Source: a virus
Length of the DNA: 41,920 nucleotides
Reading direction: 5' to 3' (one strand)
IMG/VR virus record: IMGVR_UViG_3300028595_000024
Location: 1-41,920 of that record
Numbering within the stretch: the stretch's first letter is position 1; every line of letters begins with the position of its first letter. The notes below the pieces were generated by a model that was not told where the DNA came from, made no database searches, and saw nothing but the letters and a program-made list of their open reading frames with translations. Positions 9,124 through 16,459 of this stretch are shown here, piece after piece. Made by a program: the position numbers and the translations under genes.

Positions 9124-9235
9124 ATTTAATTACTCCCATTTTGTGTAATGTGTATATAAATCCCCCCACAATCCCGCATACAAATCCACCAAGAAATCCA
9201 AAACTACAATAGATAAATAAGCTGTAGTAATCCAT
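9113..9235 (-). CDS. 40-aa glycine-rich membrane protein, lysis-associated
   Basis: A short gene read as MDYYSLFIYCSFGFLGGF followed by VCGIVGGFIYTLHKMGV. Nearly the whole product is one hydrophobic helix with a GxxxG-like zipper (GFLGGFVCGIVGG). It starts with TGATG overlap to the preceding gene and ends 11 bases inside the endolysin gene, so all three are translationally coupled. A holin, pinholin or lysis regulator is plausible from size and position; a second holin candidate lies on the opposite strand at 8590. No family is recognised. Confidence 0.62.
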   Translation of the reverse strand: MDYYSLFIYCSFGFLGGFVCGIVGGFIYTLHKMGVIKYGL

Positions 9236-9762
9236 CACTCGAAGTTACCCCCCATGTTACAAGTAGCCCAGTACACCTTATCAGCGTCCCTCTTAAACCC
9301 TATACCGAAGGTAAACATCTTGGTAATACCAAAGGATGATTTATACCTTGGAGGGGATACGACATCCCGTTTACGGTAAATAAACCAACAATTGAAGAAC
9401 AGCGGCCATTGTAAAACTATACCCCATCTGCACCACGGCTGTATACGAGATAAATACACCGGTTGACCCAAAGGCCCGATCATTTCTATAAACCACTGAG
9501 AGTTAAAAATAGTTTTTCGCTTTGACCCTCCGACAGCTCTGCCGTCAGTGTTTTCTATTCTCCATTCCCCATGGCCACGAAGTGCTATTAGAGCCTTGGG
9601 CATTTCTCTCCATTTCCAGAAGCCTTTAGCTCTAGGGCCCGCCGCTAGTAGATATTGCAGTTTCTTCTTTTGCCTCATGAGCCAACCTCTGTTATCTGTG
9701 CCAGCCCACACCCTGTCTACGTCTCCCTTTAAATGTTCCGGCAGAGCGTCAATTGGACTCAC
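9235..9762 (-). CDS. Conserved-looking Trp-rich hypothetical protein
   Basis: I place the start at GTG 9762, which overlaps the TGA of the upstream gene (GTGA) and follows GGAGG; a GTG 7 codons earlier is also open. The 175-aa product begins MSPIDALPEHLKGDVDRVW. It is rich in Trp and basic residues: GFWKWREMPKALIALRGHGEW, then QPVYLSRIQPWCRWGIVLQW and PLFFNCWFIYRKRD, the last a short hydrophobic patch. I think similar proteins occur in other phages but I cannot name the family. It sits between the DUF6745-like gene and the lysis genes. Confidence 0.62.
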   Translation of the reverse strand: MSPIDALPEHLKGDVDRVWAGTDNRGWLMRQKKKLQYLLAAGPRAKGFWKWREMPKALIALRGHGEWRIENTDGRAVGGSKRKTIFNSQWFIEMIGPLGQPVYLSRIQPWCRWGIVLQWPLFFNCWFIYRKRDVVSPPRYKSSFGITKMFTFGIGFKRDADKVYWATCNMGGNFE

Positions 9763-12014
9763 GACACCTCCATCGGCAGACACTTTTTAATTTTATTGTC
9801 CGGCGTTTTTTCTAATTCCTTCAACTCGGCTATTCTCAACATCCAAGCTCTAGCGTGTAAGGCCTTCTTTGTTTCAGGTGGGACGGGTTGAGCGTACCAA
9901 ACACCGGGGAGACTGGCGTGTTCATAATAGAGATACTTCCTATTTATGCTGTTCCCTAATTTCATCTTCATGAGCTTATAGACGTTACCACCATTTTTGT
10001 GCCTATCAACGAAGATATTCAGGCATTTAGCGTTGGTGGCTTTGAGTATTCTTTCGGCGCCAACCTTCCTGATTATCTCTCTTTGAACATCCACGTTCTT
10101 CTCTGTTAATGCGAGCTTGGGATCTATTTTACCGGCGTCTGTCATAACTAACCATTTAGGAACCCGTATCCCATTTAGGTGGTATATTTCAAATCCGTCT
10201 TTCCATCTGTGGGAAGGCCCCGTTTCGCAATGAGGTCTGTTGTTGGCATTAACTTTTAATATTTCAGGAAATTCGGAAACTATGCAAAACTTCTCGTGCA
10301 TTACCCGAAATCCTCCATATATGGAGGCTTGTCTATAAGGCTCAAAGTTTTCCCAACATTTCAAGCCTGTTAATTTAATTACATTTTGCATGGCATCGGC
10401 ATACGCCTGATATGCGCTCCACATATTCCCACCTTGATATACTTGTGTCCATTTCTTACATAAGTCAAGCATTCTTATCGCGGTGTTTTTATCTCCGTCA
10501 GAGAACACCAACGCCAAATTATACAGCCATTTTTTGTTTATTTTGGCTCTATCGGTGGCTGCTCTTGTGGCGTATTTGGTGGCTATGGTGGCGTCTCTGG
10601 TGGCTTCATCGGTGGCTTCTTTGGTGGCTCTATCGGTGGCTTCCATGGTGACTTCCATGGTGGCTTCTCTGGCGGCTTCTATGGTGGCGTCTCTGGTGGC
10701 TTCATCGGTGGCTTCATAGGCGGCTTCTCTGGCGGCTTCTATGGTGGCTTCCATGGTGGCTTCATCGGTGGCTTCTTTGGTGGCTCTATCGGCGGCTTCA
10801 TCGGTGGCTTCATAGGCGGCTTCATCGGTGGCTTCCATGGTGGCTTCCATGGTGGCTTCATCGGTGGCTTCCATGGTGGCTTCATCGGTGGCTTCCATGG
10901 AGGCTTCCATGGTGGCTTCTCTGGCGGCTACATCGGTAGCGTCTCTGGTGGCTTCATAGGCGGCTTCATCGGTGGCTTCATAGGTGGCTTCTATGGTGGC
11001 TTCTTTGGTGGCTCTATCGGTGGCTTCCATGATGGCTTTATAGGCGGCTACTATGGTGGCGTCTCCGGTGGCTTCATAGGCGGCTTCCATGGTGACTTCA
11101 TAGGCGGCTTCTCTGGTGGCTTTATCGGTGGCTTCTCTGGCGGCGTCTCTGGTGGCTTCATCGGCGGCTTCATAGGTAGCGTCTCTGGTGGCTTCTACAG
11201 CGGCTTGTAGGGTGGCTCTGTCGGTAGCATCTATGGTAGCTTCTATGGAGACTCTGTTGGTGGCTTCATAGGTGGCTCTGTCGGTGGCTGTATCGGTGGC
11301 GTCTCTGGTGGCTTCTATTGCGGCTACATCGGTAGCGTCTCTGGTGGCTTCATAGGCGGCTACATCGGTAGCGTCTCTGGCAGCGTCATCGGTAGCGTCT
11401 CTGGTGGCTTCTACGGCGGCTTGTAGGGTGGCTCTGTCGGTAGCATCTATGGTAGCTTCTATGGAGACTCTGTTGGTGGCTTCATAGGTGGCTCTGTCGG
11501 TGGCTGTATCGGTGGCGTCTACAGCGGCTTCTATTGCGGTATTGACGGCGCTTTTAGTGGCTTCATCGGTGGCTTCTGTGGCGGCGTCTATGGTGGCGTC
11601 TCTGGTGGCTTCATCGGTGACTTCCATGGAGGCTTCATAGGCGGCTTCTCTGGTGGCTTCATCGGTGGCTTCATAGGTAGCTCTATCGGTGGCTTCTGCG
11701 ATGGCTTTTCTGGTAGCGATATCGACATCTTTTTTTGATGACTTATTATTGTTAGCTTCCCACCAACCCGCCGACAGTCCATAAGACAGCGCCATAATTA
11801 AAGGAGAAGGAACAATAACAACTCTTGGTTCCTTCAATTTAGCGACTCGATATAAACCTTTAATAGCGTCCTTTAACTTTTCTTTGTCTATCTCACCTGT
11901 TTGAAATGCGTTCTTTATCCATTTGTCTGTAATAATACGCATCTGCTCTTTTTCTTCGTCGGTTATTCCGCCCTTTGCCCTTGTCGGGGTTCTTACTATT
12001 TTAGTCGATAACAT
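9759..12014 (-). CDS. DUF6745-like protein with a long (A-T-x-E/D)n tetrapeptide repeat
   Basis: ATG 12014 is preferred: TGGAGG lies 7 bases before it, while GTG 12047 has none. The 751-aa protein has three parts. Residues 1-97 are a charged alpha-helical head. Residues about 98-489 are tetrapeptides such as ATDE, ATRE, AAYE, ATME, coded by 12-nt DNA repeats. Residues about 490-751 hold the domain: RPHCETGPSHRWKDG, EIYHLNGIRVPKWLVM, then a segment ending KNVDVQREIIRKVGAERIL, which match my memory of DUF6745 (wDG-hG-vPxxv, Nx-EvRRxxxExxG). The function of that family is unknown. The downstream neighbour overlaps by 4 bp and the upstream one by 14 bp. Confidence 0.72.
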   Translation of the reverse strand: MLSTKIVRTPTRAKGGITDEEKEQMRIITDKWIKNAFQTGEIDKEKLKDAIKGLYRVAKLKEPRVVIVPSPLIMALSYGLSAGWWEANNNKSSKKDVDIATRKAIAEATDRATYEATDEATREAAYEASMEVTDEATRDATIDAATEATDEATKSAVNTAIEAAVDATDTATDRATYEATNRVSIEATIDATDRATLQAAVEATRDATDDAARDATDVAAYEATRDATDVAAIEATRDATDTATDRATYEATNRVSIEATIDATDRATLQAAVEATRDATYEAADEATRDAAREATDKATREAAYEVTMEAAYEATGDATIVAAYKAIMEATDRATKEATIEATYEATDEAAYEATRDATDVAAREATMEASMEATDEATMEATDEATMEATMEATDEAAYEATDEAADRATKEATDEATMEATIEAAREAAYEATDEATRDATIEAAREATMEVTMEATDRATKEATDEATRDATIATKYATRAATDRAKINKKWLYNLALVFSDGDKNTAIRMLDLCKKWTQVYQGGNMWSAYQAYADAMQNVIKLTGLKCWENFEPYRQASIYGGFRVMHEKFCIVSEFPEILKVNANNRPHCETGPSHRWKDGFEIYHLNGIRVPKWLVMTDAGKIDPKLALTEKNVDVQREIIRKVGAERILKATNAKCLNIFVDRHKNGGNVYKLMKMKLGNSINRKYLYYEHASLPGVWYAQPVPPETKKALHARAWMLRIAELKELEKTPDNKIKKCLPMEVS
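10549..11722. repeat. 12-nt tandem repeat array coding (A-T-x-E/D)n
   Basis: About 1.17 kb of near-perfect 12-nt units, on the plus strand ggtggcttc followed by a variable triplet (atc, cat, tct, ata, tat or ttt). Read on the minus strand the variable codon gives Asp, Met, Arg, Tyr, Ile or Lys while Ala, Thr and Glu/Asp stay constant. Over this is a longer duplication: 11175-11304 and 11391-11520 match over 130 bases with one mismatch I can see, offset by 216 bp (18 units). Every unit keeps the reading frame. Confidence 0.92.
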
Positions 12015-12318
12015 TTCTGGCCTCCATACTTTCATAATCAAATACACGCTCTATCCCTTTCTCTTTTATTCCAGGGGTGATTGTCTGATTGCCGTGTTCT
12101 TCATGATCTATGTAGGTAATGTCTCCCACTTTCACATACGTCTTCCCGTCTTTCTCGTACACCTCTATTCCCTTAACATCAGGAAATATATGAGTATGTA
12201 CCCCTTCGCCTCGTTCAATAATGAACCCGTTTTTAACTTCTATCTTTTTTGCTCCTGCCGGTATTTTTTCTACCGCGTACAAGATTAAGTCTCCGTGCTG
12301 ATTTATTACTTTTTTCAT
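12001..12318 (-). CDS. Small conserved phage protein paired with the DUF6745-like gene
   Basis: A 105-aa protein starting after AGGAGAAAACAAA. The sequence has the pattern NQHGDLILYAVEKIPAGAKK, then IIERGEGVHTHIF and KVGDITYIDHEEHGNQTITPG, ending with FDYESMEARNVID. I recall this pattern (HGDL-IP-GHxH-YxKDG-HEEH-PGxY-xREYD) from phage and prophage proteins, often next to DUF6745 members. Several paired His and acidic residues suggest metal or ligand binding in a beta-rich fold. Its last 14 bases overlap the start of the DUF6745-like gene, so the two are coupled. Function unknown. Confidence 0.75.
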   Translation of the reverse strand: MKKVINQHGDLILYAVEKIPAGAKKIEVKNGFIIERGEGVHTHIFPDVKGIEVYEKDGKTYVKVGDITYIDHEEHGNQTITPGIKEKGIERVFDYESMEARNVID

Positions 12319-12529
12319 TTTGTTTTCTCCTATTTAGGTGTTTTAAAAGCTTGATTCCTAGACCGATGGCCATGTCGCCATAGCGGTGTTTTATCATTGT
12401 GCCGTCGTCTATCTCATAATTTCCCACGGTGTCGAGTTTAAGATCCTTCAACTCACAGAGGGGGGCTCTCCTAACAGCGGATATTTTTTCCACGACCGTG
12501 TCGTTTATTAATATGGCTACAGTAATCAT
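12233..12529 (-). CDS. Small conserved phage protein, possibly ending by -1 frameshift
   Basis: The 98-aa reading begins ITVAILINDTVVEKISAVRR, then GNYEIDDGTMIKHRYGDMAI and GLGIKLLKHL; the first 63 residues fit a small conserved phage protein pattern I recall (TItINg..v..rsA...Y.vDDG..I.H...G...LA.k.L). The last 30 residues are Lys/Arg/Asn-rich and overlap the next gene by 86 bases, which is unusual here. A slippery heptamer at 12341-12347 would move ribosomes to a TAG at 12330-12332 and give a 66-aa product ending LLKTPK. Confidence 0.65.
   Translation of the reverse strand: MITVAILINDTVVEKISAVRRAPLCELKDLKLDTVGNYEIDDGTMIKHRYGDMAIGLGIKLLKHLNRRKQNEKSNKSARRLNLVRGRKNTGRSKKDRS
12341..12347 (-). 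promoter_or_regulatory. Canonical -1 slippery heptamer T TTA AAA
   Basis: In the frame of the 12529 gene the codons are CTT TTA AAA CAC, so the heptamer T-TTA-AAA has the exact X-XXY-YYZ phase. A -1 shift reads ACA CCT AAA TAG and stops at 12330, overlapping the AGGAG of the next gene. Use in vivo is not shown. Confidence 0.4.
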
Positions 12530-12530
12530 T

Positions 12531-12578
12531 TTATTCAGGTAGCTCTTTTGCTACTTGTGTAAATTCGCCAATTATCAT
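12531..12578 (-). CDS. Possible 15-aa peptide between two genes
   Basis: A short open frame (MIIGEFTQVAKELPE) with a weak AGGT site, ending in TAA one base before the ATG of the 12529 gene. It fills the only gap between the Gly-rich gene and that gene and may serve translational coupling. Evidence is weak: size and position only. Confidence 0.3.
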   Translation of the reverse strand: MIIGEFTQVAKELPE

Positions 12579-12586
12579 AATACCTG

Positions 12587-12939
<353 letters not shown>

Positions 12940-12952
<13 letters not shown>

Positions 12953-13308
12953 GTGGGTGTATTTTTAATTGAAGTTAAAGCCTTTTTTGTTACTGCTATA
13001 TATTCAATCACGTCAGTCAAAATAATCTCGTGAACAGGCATTGCAAAACGGCAAGCATCAGGACATTTTGTTCCTTCCATTGCCAACTGAGACAAAGAAC
13101 AGGCCCCATCCCAGTAATGAATACGAATAGAGTCTAATAGTATTGCATTCCTATCCTCTCTCCTTTTAAGTATCCCCAAATGAACACCTGCCGAATATGT
13201 CCTGAGTAGAACATACTTTCCTATCTCAACCCTCGGTATCTCTTTTTCTTCTCCTTCCACCTGATCTTTAATCTTCTCCCATGTTTCTTCGCTCACATCT
13301 ATTTTCAT
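12940..13308 (-). CDS. DUF6948-like protein
   Basis: A 122-aa protein starting after AAGGAGACATTAAT. Residues about 30-122 match the pattern I know from DUF6948: LLRTYSAGVHLGILKRRE, then IRIHYWDGACSLSQLAMEG, PDACRFAMPVHEIILTDVIE and SIKNTPTW at the end. The hallmark is the conserved YWxGAxSLSQLAMEG block. The family is widespread in phages and plasmids and its function is unknown. An N-terminal 27-residue acidic helix precedes the core. It is the first gene after the structured gap 13330-13716 and the promoter or RNA there may control it. Confidence 0.8.
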
Positions 13309-13329
13309 ATTAATGTCTCCTTGTCTTAT

Positions 13330-13716
13330 TTATTTAAATTCGCCGTGGGGGGAATTTCACCCCCCTCTCAGGCCACGGCTAGCCTGCCCCTATCAGGTCG
13401 CTCAACTGGATAATGCCCACCGAACCATTGCGTTCTTTTTTATGGGATCACAACATGTGCCCAACGGATTTCAGAACGTATTCCCTATCCTACGCCTTGC
13501 GACGATTGCCCTCATTGAGGGGTACATATTGCCCTATACCTTGCACCTAGGCGTTGTCTATGGGGGAAACATCTAGCCTGCTGATGCTTTTCGGGCTCAA
13601 TCTTATTTATCTATTCTTATTTTCCCCGCACTCCCATCCTTAGCGGTTACGTCTGGCACGATCATGGGATATCTTCGCCAACCCTAGATGCGGGTTAAAT
13701 ATTCCGTACAACTTTT
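13330..13716 (-). ncRNA. Candidate structured RNA or structured leader (gene-free gap)
   Basis: No convincing gene fits in this 387-bp gap, although every other part of this arm is packed with overlapping genes. The minus strand folds strongly: GCCGTG pairs with CACGGC around a GGGGG/CCCCC stem (13342-13379); CCCGCA pairs with TGCGGG around TCCCAT/ATGGGA (about 13626-13695); ACGCCT pairs with AGGCGT; CCCTC/GAGGG and CGTTC/GAACG form further stems. It has more G and C than its flanks. Strand is inferred from the neighbours. It could be a free RNA or the 5' leader of the DUF6948-like gene. I could not match it to a known class. Confidence 0.55.
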
Positions 13717-14067
13717 TTAATCTAAAACACTCTCCCAGGCCCATCTTAATCTTGTCACAAATTCGTCCAGGCTTTTCTTACATTCCTCCGGCGACACACA
13801 GTAATATTTAAAGCTAACCCAATGTCCCTCTATTCCTTCGGCGGCAAACCCTATTACACACGTTCGGTAAAGATTTTCCTTCATTTGAAGCTCATAATAT
13901 TTAATCGTAACAGAGGGAGGTTTATCGTTACATCGACAGTCTGACCAATCAGGAAAACTTTTGTATGCGTACCACCTGGAATTCCCAGAATCATATGGGT
14001 CACCCCCAAATTTCCATCCTGTTCTTTTTAACCAAGATTTAAACTGCTTCTCTGTCATCTTTTTCAT
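13717..14067 (-). CDS. Hypothetical protein, end of a six-gene coupled cassette
   Basis: The start at 14067 (MKKMTEKQFKSWLKRTGWKF) is chosen because it gives the ATGA overlap and GGAGGAAGAGAA leader shared by the genes upstream. The 116-aa product has a Trp- and Cys-containing core (DWSDCRCNDKPPSVTIKYYE), then VIGFAAEGIEGHWVSFKYYC and a C-terminal helix SPEECKKSLDEFVTRLRWAW. I do not recognise a family. It ends at the edge of the structured gap 13330-13716. Confidence 0.7.
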   Translation of the reverse strand: MKKMTEKQFKSWLKRTGWKFGGDPYDSGNSRWYAYKSFPDWSDCRCNDKPPSVTIKYYELQMKENLYRTCVIGFAAEGIEGHWVSFKYYCVSPEECKKSLDEFVTRLRWAWESVLD

Positions 14068-14342
14068 TTCTCTTCCTCCCATTTAGTAAGGGCCTGTTTT
14101 GCAACTTTTTCATCCATTGTAATCGTAGGAAAAACTTCAAACCTTTGATTCGCATACAATTTCAACGCCTCCTCCAACACCTTCGCCTTCTCGATGGCTT
14201 CGAGGTAACCTTCACAATAGGCCTGACATCTGAAATGATCTGGATAAAACCCAAGCCTTTGTTGAATGGCGGCAGCTCCGCCGTCAACAGACCGGAGCCT
14301 TATATATTCTTCCGCAATCTCTCTAGTTATTTTCTCATTCAT
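14064..14342 (-). CDS. Small helical protein, paralogue 3 of a tandem trio
   Basis: A 92-aa, all-helical protein: MNEKITREIAEEYIRLRSVD at the start, CEGYLEAIEKAKVLEEALKL in the middle, ALTKWEEEK at the end. The same three blocks recur in the genes at 14339 and 14539, so the trio arose by duplication. It overlaps both neighbours by 4 bp (ATGA). Function unknown; the conserved GYLEAIEKAKVLE helix suggests a shared partner or dimer interface. Confidence 0.75.
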   Translation of the reverse strand: MNEKITREIAEEYIRLRSVDGGAAAIQQRLGFYPDHFRCQAYCEGYLEAIEKAKVLEEALKLYANQRFEVFPTITMDEKVAKQALTKWEEEK

Positions 14343-14542
14343 TTCTCTTTCTCGTATTCTTTCAGGGCTTTTTCAGCGTCACCGGAATTTCCTTTCGTTA
14401 GAGCGTACCGAACACCGTCAGCAAGACGATTCGCCTTCTCTATGGCTTGTAGGTATCCTTCTGCAATCCACATTTTCTCTGTCCAAGAAAGCCATTCGTC
14501 AGGTCGTTTTTCTACTATCTCCCTCGCCTCTTTCTCGTTCAT
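14339..14542 (-). CDS. Small helical protein, paralogue 2 of a tandem trio
   Basis: Start 14542 is chosen for the GGAGGAAGAGAG leader and the ATGA overlap; upstream codons in the same frame lie in the previous gene. The 67-aa product has MNEKEAREIVEKRPDEWLSW, IAEGYLQAIEKANRLADGV and ALKEYEKEK, the same head, core helix and tail as its two neighbours. Function unknown. Confidence 0.75.
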   Translation of the reverse strand: MNEKEAREIVEKRPDEWLSWTEKMWIAEGYLQAIEKANRLADGVRYALTKGNSGDAEKALKEYEKEK

Positions 14543-14757
14543 CTCTCTTCCTCCCATTTCGATATAACCCACTGAGCATGTGGATAGCCTTTGTTAGCCC
14601 CTTCTTTGACATATTCCTCCAACACCTTCGCCTTCTCTAAACATTCGAGGTAGCCCTTAGCCTTACCATCTAAATGCAAGTCTTTATCCCACGGGGTTGA
14701 TATTACATTCTCACTGAATGGATGTTTTAATATCTCTCTCGCCTCTGCCTCGTTCAT
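14539..14757 (-). CDS. Small helical protein, paralogue 1 of a tandem trio
   Basis: A 72-aa protein starting MNEAEAREILKHPFSENVIS, with the core AKGYLECLEKAKVLEEYVKE and the tail VISKWEEER. Head, core and tail match the two genes downstream. The start overlaps the stop of the zinc-ribbon gene upstream (ATGA) after AAAAGGAGGAAGAA. Function unknown. Confidence 0.75.
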   Translation of the reverse strand: MNEAEAREILKHPFSENVISTPWDKDLHLDGKAKGYLECLEKAKVLEEYVKEGANKGYPHAQWVISKWEEER

Positions 14758-14927
14758 TTCTTCCTCCTTTTACCAGGCTTCTTCTCTTTCCATCCACACC
14801 AGGCACACTCCCCAGTGACTACAACAGGCCCATAATTCTCCCTATCGCAAGCGTAACACCACACAAGATATAGCTTGCCCTTCGAGTCCCAAAAATTATG
14901 CCCTTGGCGTTGATTTACCTTTTTCAT
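14754..14927 (-). CDS. Small zinc-ribbon protein, 57 aa
   Basis: The product starts MKKVNQRQGHNFWDSKGKLY and has two CxxC knuckles, WCYACD (C24, C27) and CAWCGW (C41, C44), ending in a basic tail (KEKKPGKRRKK). This is a treble-clef or zinc-ribbon pattern. It overlaps both neighbours by 4 bp and has the cassette's GGAGGAAGAGAA leader. Nucleic-acid binding or a protein adaptor role is an inference. Confidence 0.7.
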   Translation of the reverse strand: MKKVNQRQGHNFWDSKGKLYLVWCYACDRENYGPVVVTGECAWCGWKEKKPGKRRKK

Positions 14928-15064
14928 TTCTCTTCCTCCGTTTCATTTCTCATCACCTCACAACAATTAGCGCACAAATGTCCCTCGTTCGTCACCTTAA
15001 CAGCGTTGTCCTGAGTGATGAGAGCCCCGCAGTTTTGGCATGTCTCGAATTCTTGCTGTGTCAT
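14924..15064 (-). CDS. Small zinc-ribbon protein, 46 aa
   Basis: First gene of a chain of six joined by ATGA overlaps. The product starts MTQQEFETCQNCGALITQDN and carries CQNCG (C9, C12) and CANCC (C31, C34), a minimal zinc ribbon, with an acidic tail. An AGGGGTG site lies 6 bases before the ATG. Function unknown. Confidence 0.68.
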   Translation of the reverse strand: MTQQEFETCQNCGALITQDNAVKVTNEGHLCANCCEVMRNETEEEK

Positions 15065-15088
15065 ATAATCACCCCTATTAAATTGTAT

Positions 15089-15127
15089 GTCCTTTCCACT
15101 CTTACTGGGCGAAAGAGGGAAAGGACT
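15089..15127 (-). terminator. Strong hairpin between the metallophosphoesterase gene and the small-gene cassette
   Basis: GTCCTTTCC pairs perfectly with GGAAAGGAC (9 bp), with an inner CTCTT/AAGAG stem and an 8-base loop. No U-run follows on either strand, so it may be an attenuator, a processing site or an RNA-stability element, not a simple terminator. Confidence 0.5.
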
Positions 15128-15160
15128 GAGCCCGCCTGAAAAGGAATAAAAGACGGACTT

Positions 15161-15895
15161 TTATTGATAAAGTTTACCATTAGCATAGAACTTATTTTTA
15201 TACATCATGTGTATTGTGGGGATAACACTAGCCCCTGTTTTAATGAAAGAGATAAACCCGTTCACCCACTGATTAGGACTGCCCTTCTTCCACTCCGGCA
15301 TCGTGCGAGAGAGACATCCCGCCGTCACGGCGTACCTTGGCCCCATGGTGCTGAACGCCTTCCTCGTTGTGTACGCCTGGAAGTGATGGAGGTGTCCGTA
15401 GATACATTTAAACGGAGTGTGGTCTAAGGCGTATCGTTTAGAATGATTGTCCGGGTATGCTGTTCCGTGCATAAACACCGTGTCTCCCAATCTGTAATAG
15501 GATTTGTAAGTTCCATATTCTATCCACTTAATCCCCTCACCGCAATCCTTCTTTAAATTTACATCAGGGAACAAGTCAGAATATTTATTCGTGAGTCTGG
15601 TGTATCTTTCCTCGTGATTCCCTTCCAGAAAAATAACGTCACAGCCTGGAGAAAATTTTTTCAAATCAAAAAATAAACTTTGAAGATTTATTTTGTCTCT
15701 TTCATACCATTTCATTTTAAATCTCTCGGCTTTCATGCTGTCGACGCCATGCAGCTCTTTGACATCAATTATATCTCCCCCCAGTATAATTTTGTTTGGT
15801 TTAATGTCTTTTATATATTGGAACACGGGATTTAAGTCTATGTTGTCCGGCATGTGCATGTCGCTTAAAAATGCGCCGGTTGTTATTTTAGTCAT
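15161..15895 (-). CDS. Calcineurin-like metallophosphoesterase
   Basis: Start 15895 overlaps the HNH stop by 4 bp (ATGA); 19 further in-frame codons upstream lie within the HNH gene and look out of frame there. The 244-aa enzyme has all metallophosphoesterase blocks: SDMH (D12, H14), GGDIID (D41), EGNHEE (N93, H94), VFMHG (H143) and YGHLH (H168, H170). These bind two metals and hydrolyse phosphoesters or nucleic acids. Next to the polymerase and HNH genes, a role in nucleic-acid processing or end trimming is likely, but substrate cannot be read from sequence. Confidence 0.87.
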   Translation of the reverse strand: MTKITTGAFLSDMHMPDNIDLNPVFQYIKDIKPNKIILGGDIIDVKELHGVDSMKAERFKMKWYERDKINLQSLFFDLKKFSPGCDVIFLEGNHEERYTRLTNKYSDLFPDVNLKKDCGEGIKWIEYGTYKSYYRLGDTVFMHGTAYPDNHSKRYALDHTPFKCIYGHLHHFQAYTTRKAFSTMGPRYAVTAGCLSRTMPEWKKGSPNQWVNGFISFIKTGASVIPTIHMMYKNKFYANGKLYQ

Positions 15896-16191
15896 TTTTT
15901 TCTCTGCTTTTTTGTTTTCTTCTGGTGACATTTGTGGCATAGAAGCTGACATTCGCCGTAGAACATCCTATTGAGCCATTCCGATAAATAGTTGCAGATA
16001 TATCTCGGTCTAGGGCCGAGGGGTTCAATATGATCAGCTTGTAGCCGGGTTTTCGCTCCGCATTTGACGCACCTGTTGCCAAGATTCCGTCTATTCTCAC
16101 CATATTGAAGCCACCTCCTACGAGCATCCCGGCACAACATCATGATGCCCCTCTTTGTCCCTTTGATACGTTTCTTGCGTCTTTTAGCCAT
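15892..16191 (-). CDS. HNH endonuclease
   Basis: ATG 16191 (MAKRRKKRIKGTKRG) overlaps the previous stop by 8 bp. The 99-aa protein has a zinc-stabilised HNH fold: CVKCG (C41, C44), LQADHIEPLG with D53-H54 as the first H of HNH, and CQLLCHKCH with C85 and C88 as the second zinc pair and H89 at the end. Both ends are very basic, which fits DNA binding. It may be a free-standing homing or packaging-associated nuclease. Its place between a small gene and the metallophosphoesterase, far from terminase, argues against the classic cos-packaging HNH. Confidence 0.85.
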   Translation of the reverse strand: MAKRRKKRIKGTKRGIMMLCRDARRRWLQYGENRRNLGNRCVKCGAKTRLQADHIEPLGPRPRYICNYLSEWLNRMFYGECQLLCHKCHQKKTKKQRKK

Positions 16192-16459
16192 TACACTGTT
16201 CACAATTAGGATCAGTGCAATCTACCTTATCTCCATGCTCTATCTTCACTACTATGCGCTTACTATCATAACGAGACCCCACAAAATCAAAATACTCAAG
16301 AAGGCTATAAAGAAAAGCCACCACTCCTTCTGGTTTTGATCCATAATCATCTTCTGTCTCGAATATCTCCGCTTCCGCGTTATTTTTTTCAAGTATAACC
16401 CCATTATTCACCCTCTCCACAGCGGCTTTCCACTCTCTCGGTTTGTATTCTTCTGTCAC
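16184..16459 (-). CDS. Hypothetical protein, 91 aa
   Basis: Starts 4 bp inside the polymerase stop (ATGA). The product opens MTEEYKPREWKAAVERVNNG, is acidic overall, and ends DCTDPNCEQCNG, a small Cys cluster (CxxxxCxxC) that may bind a metal. Family not recognised. Its position between polymerase and HNH suggests replication-linked expression. Confidence 0.7.
   Translation of the reverse strand: MTEEYKPREWKAAVERVNNGVILEKNNAEAEIFETEDDYGSKPEGVVAFLYSLLEYFDFVGSRYDSKRIVVKIEHGDKVDCTDPNCEQCNG

Noticed and set aside
10549-11722. Diversity-generating retroelement target
   Set aside because: No reverse transcriptase, no template repeat, and variation is limited to one codon in tandem units.
10412-11782. 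Open frames on the plus strand and in other minus frames across the 12-nt repeats
   Set aside because: Any in-phase 12-nt repeat is open in several frames; these give Trp/Leu or Pro repeats without ribosome sites or domains.
13313-13576. Plus-strand 87-codon frame in the structured gap
   Set aside because: Opposes all neighbours, overlaps a promoter-proximal leader, no domain and odd composition.
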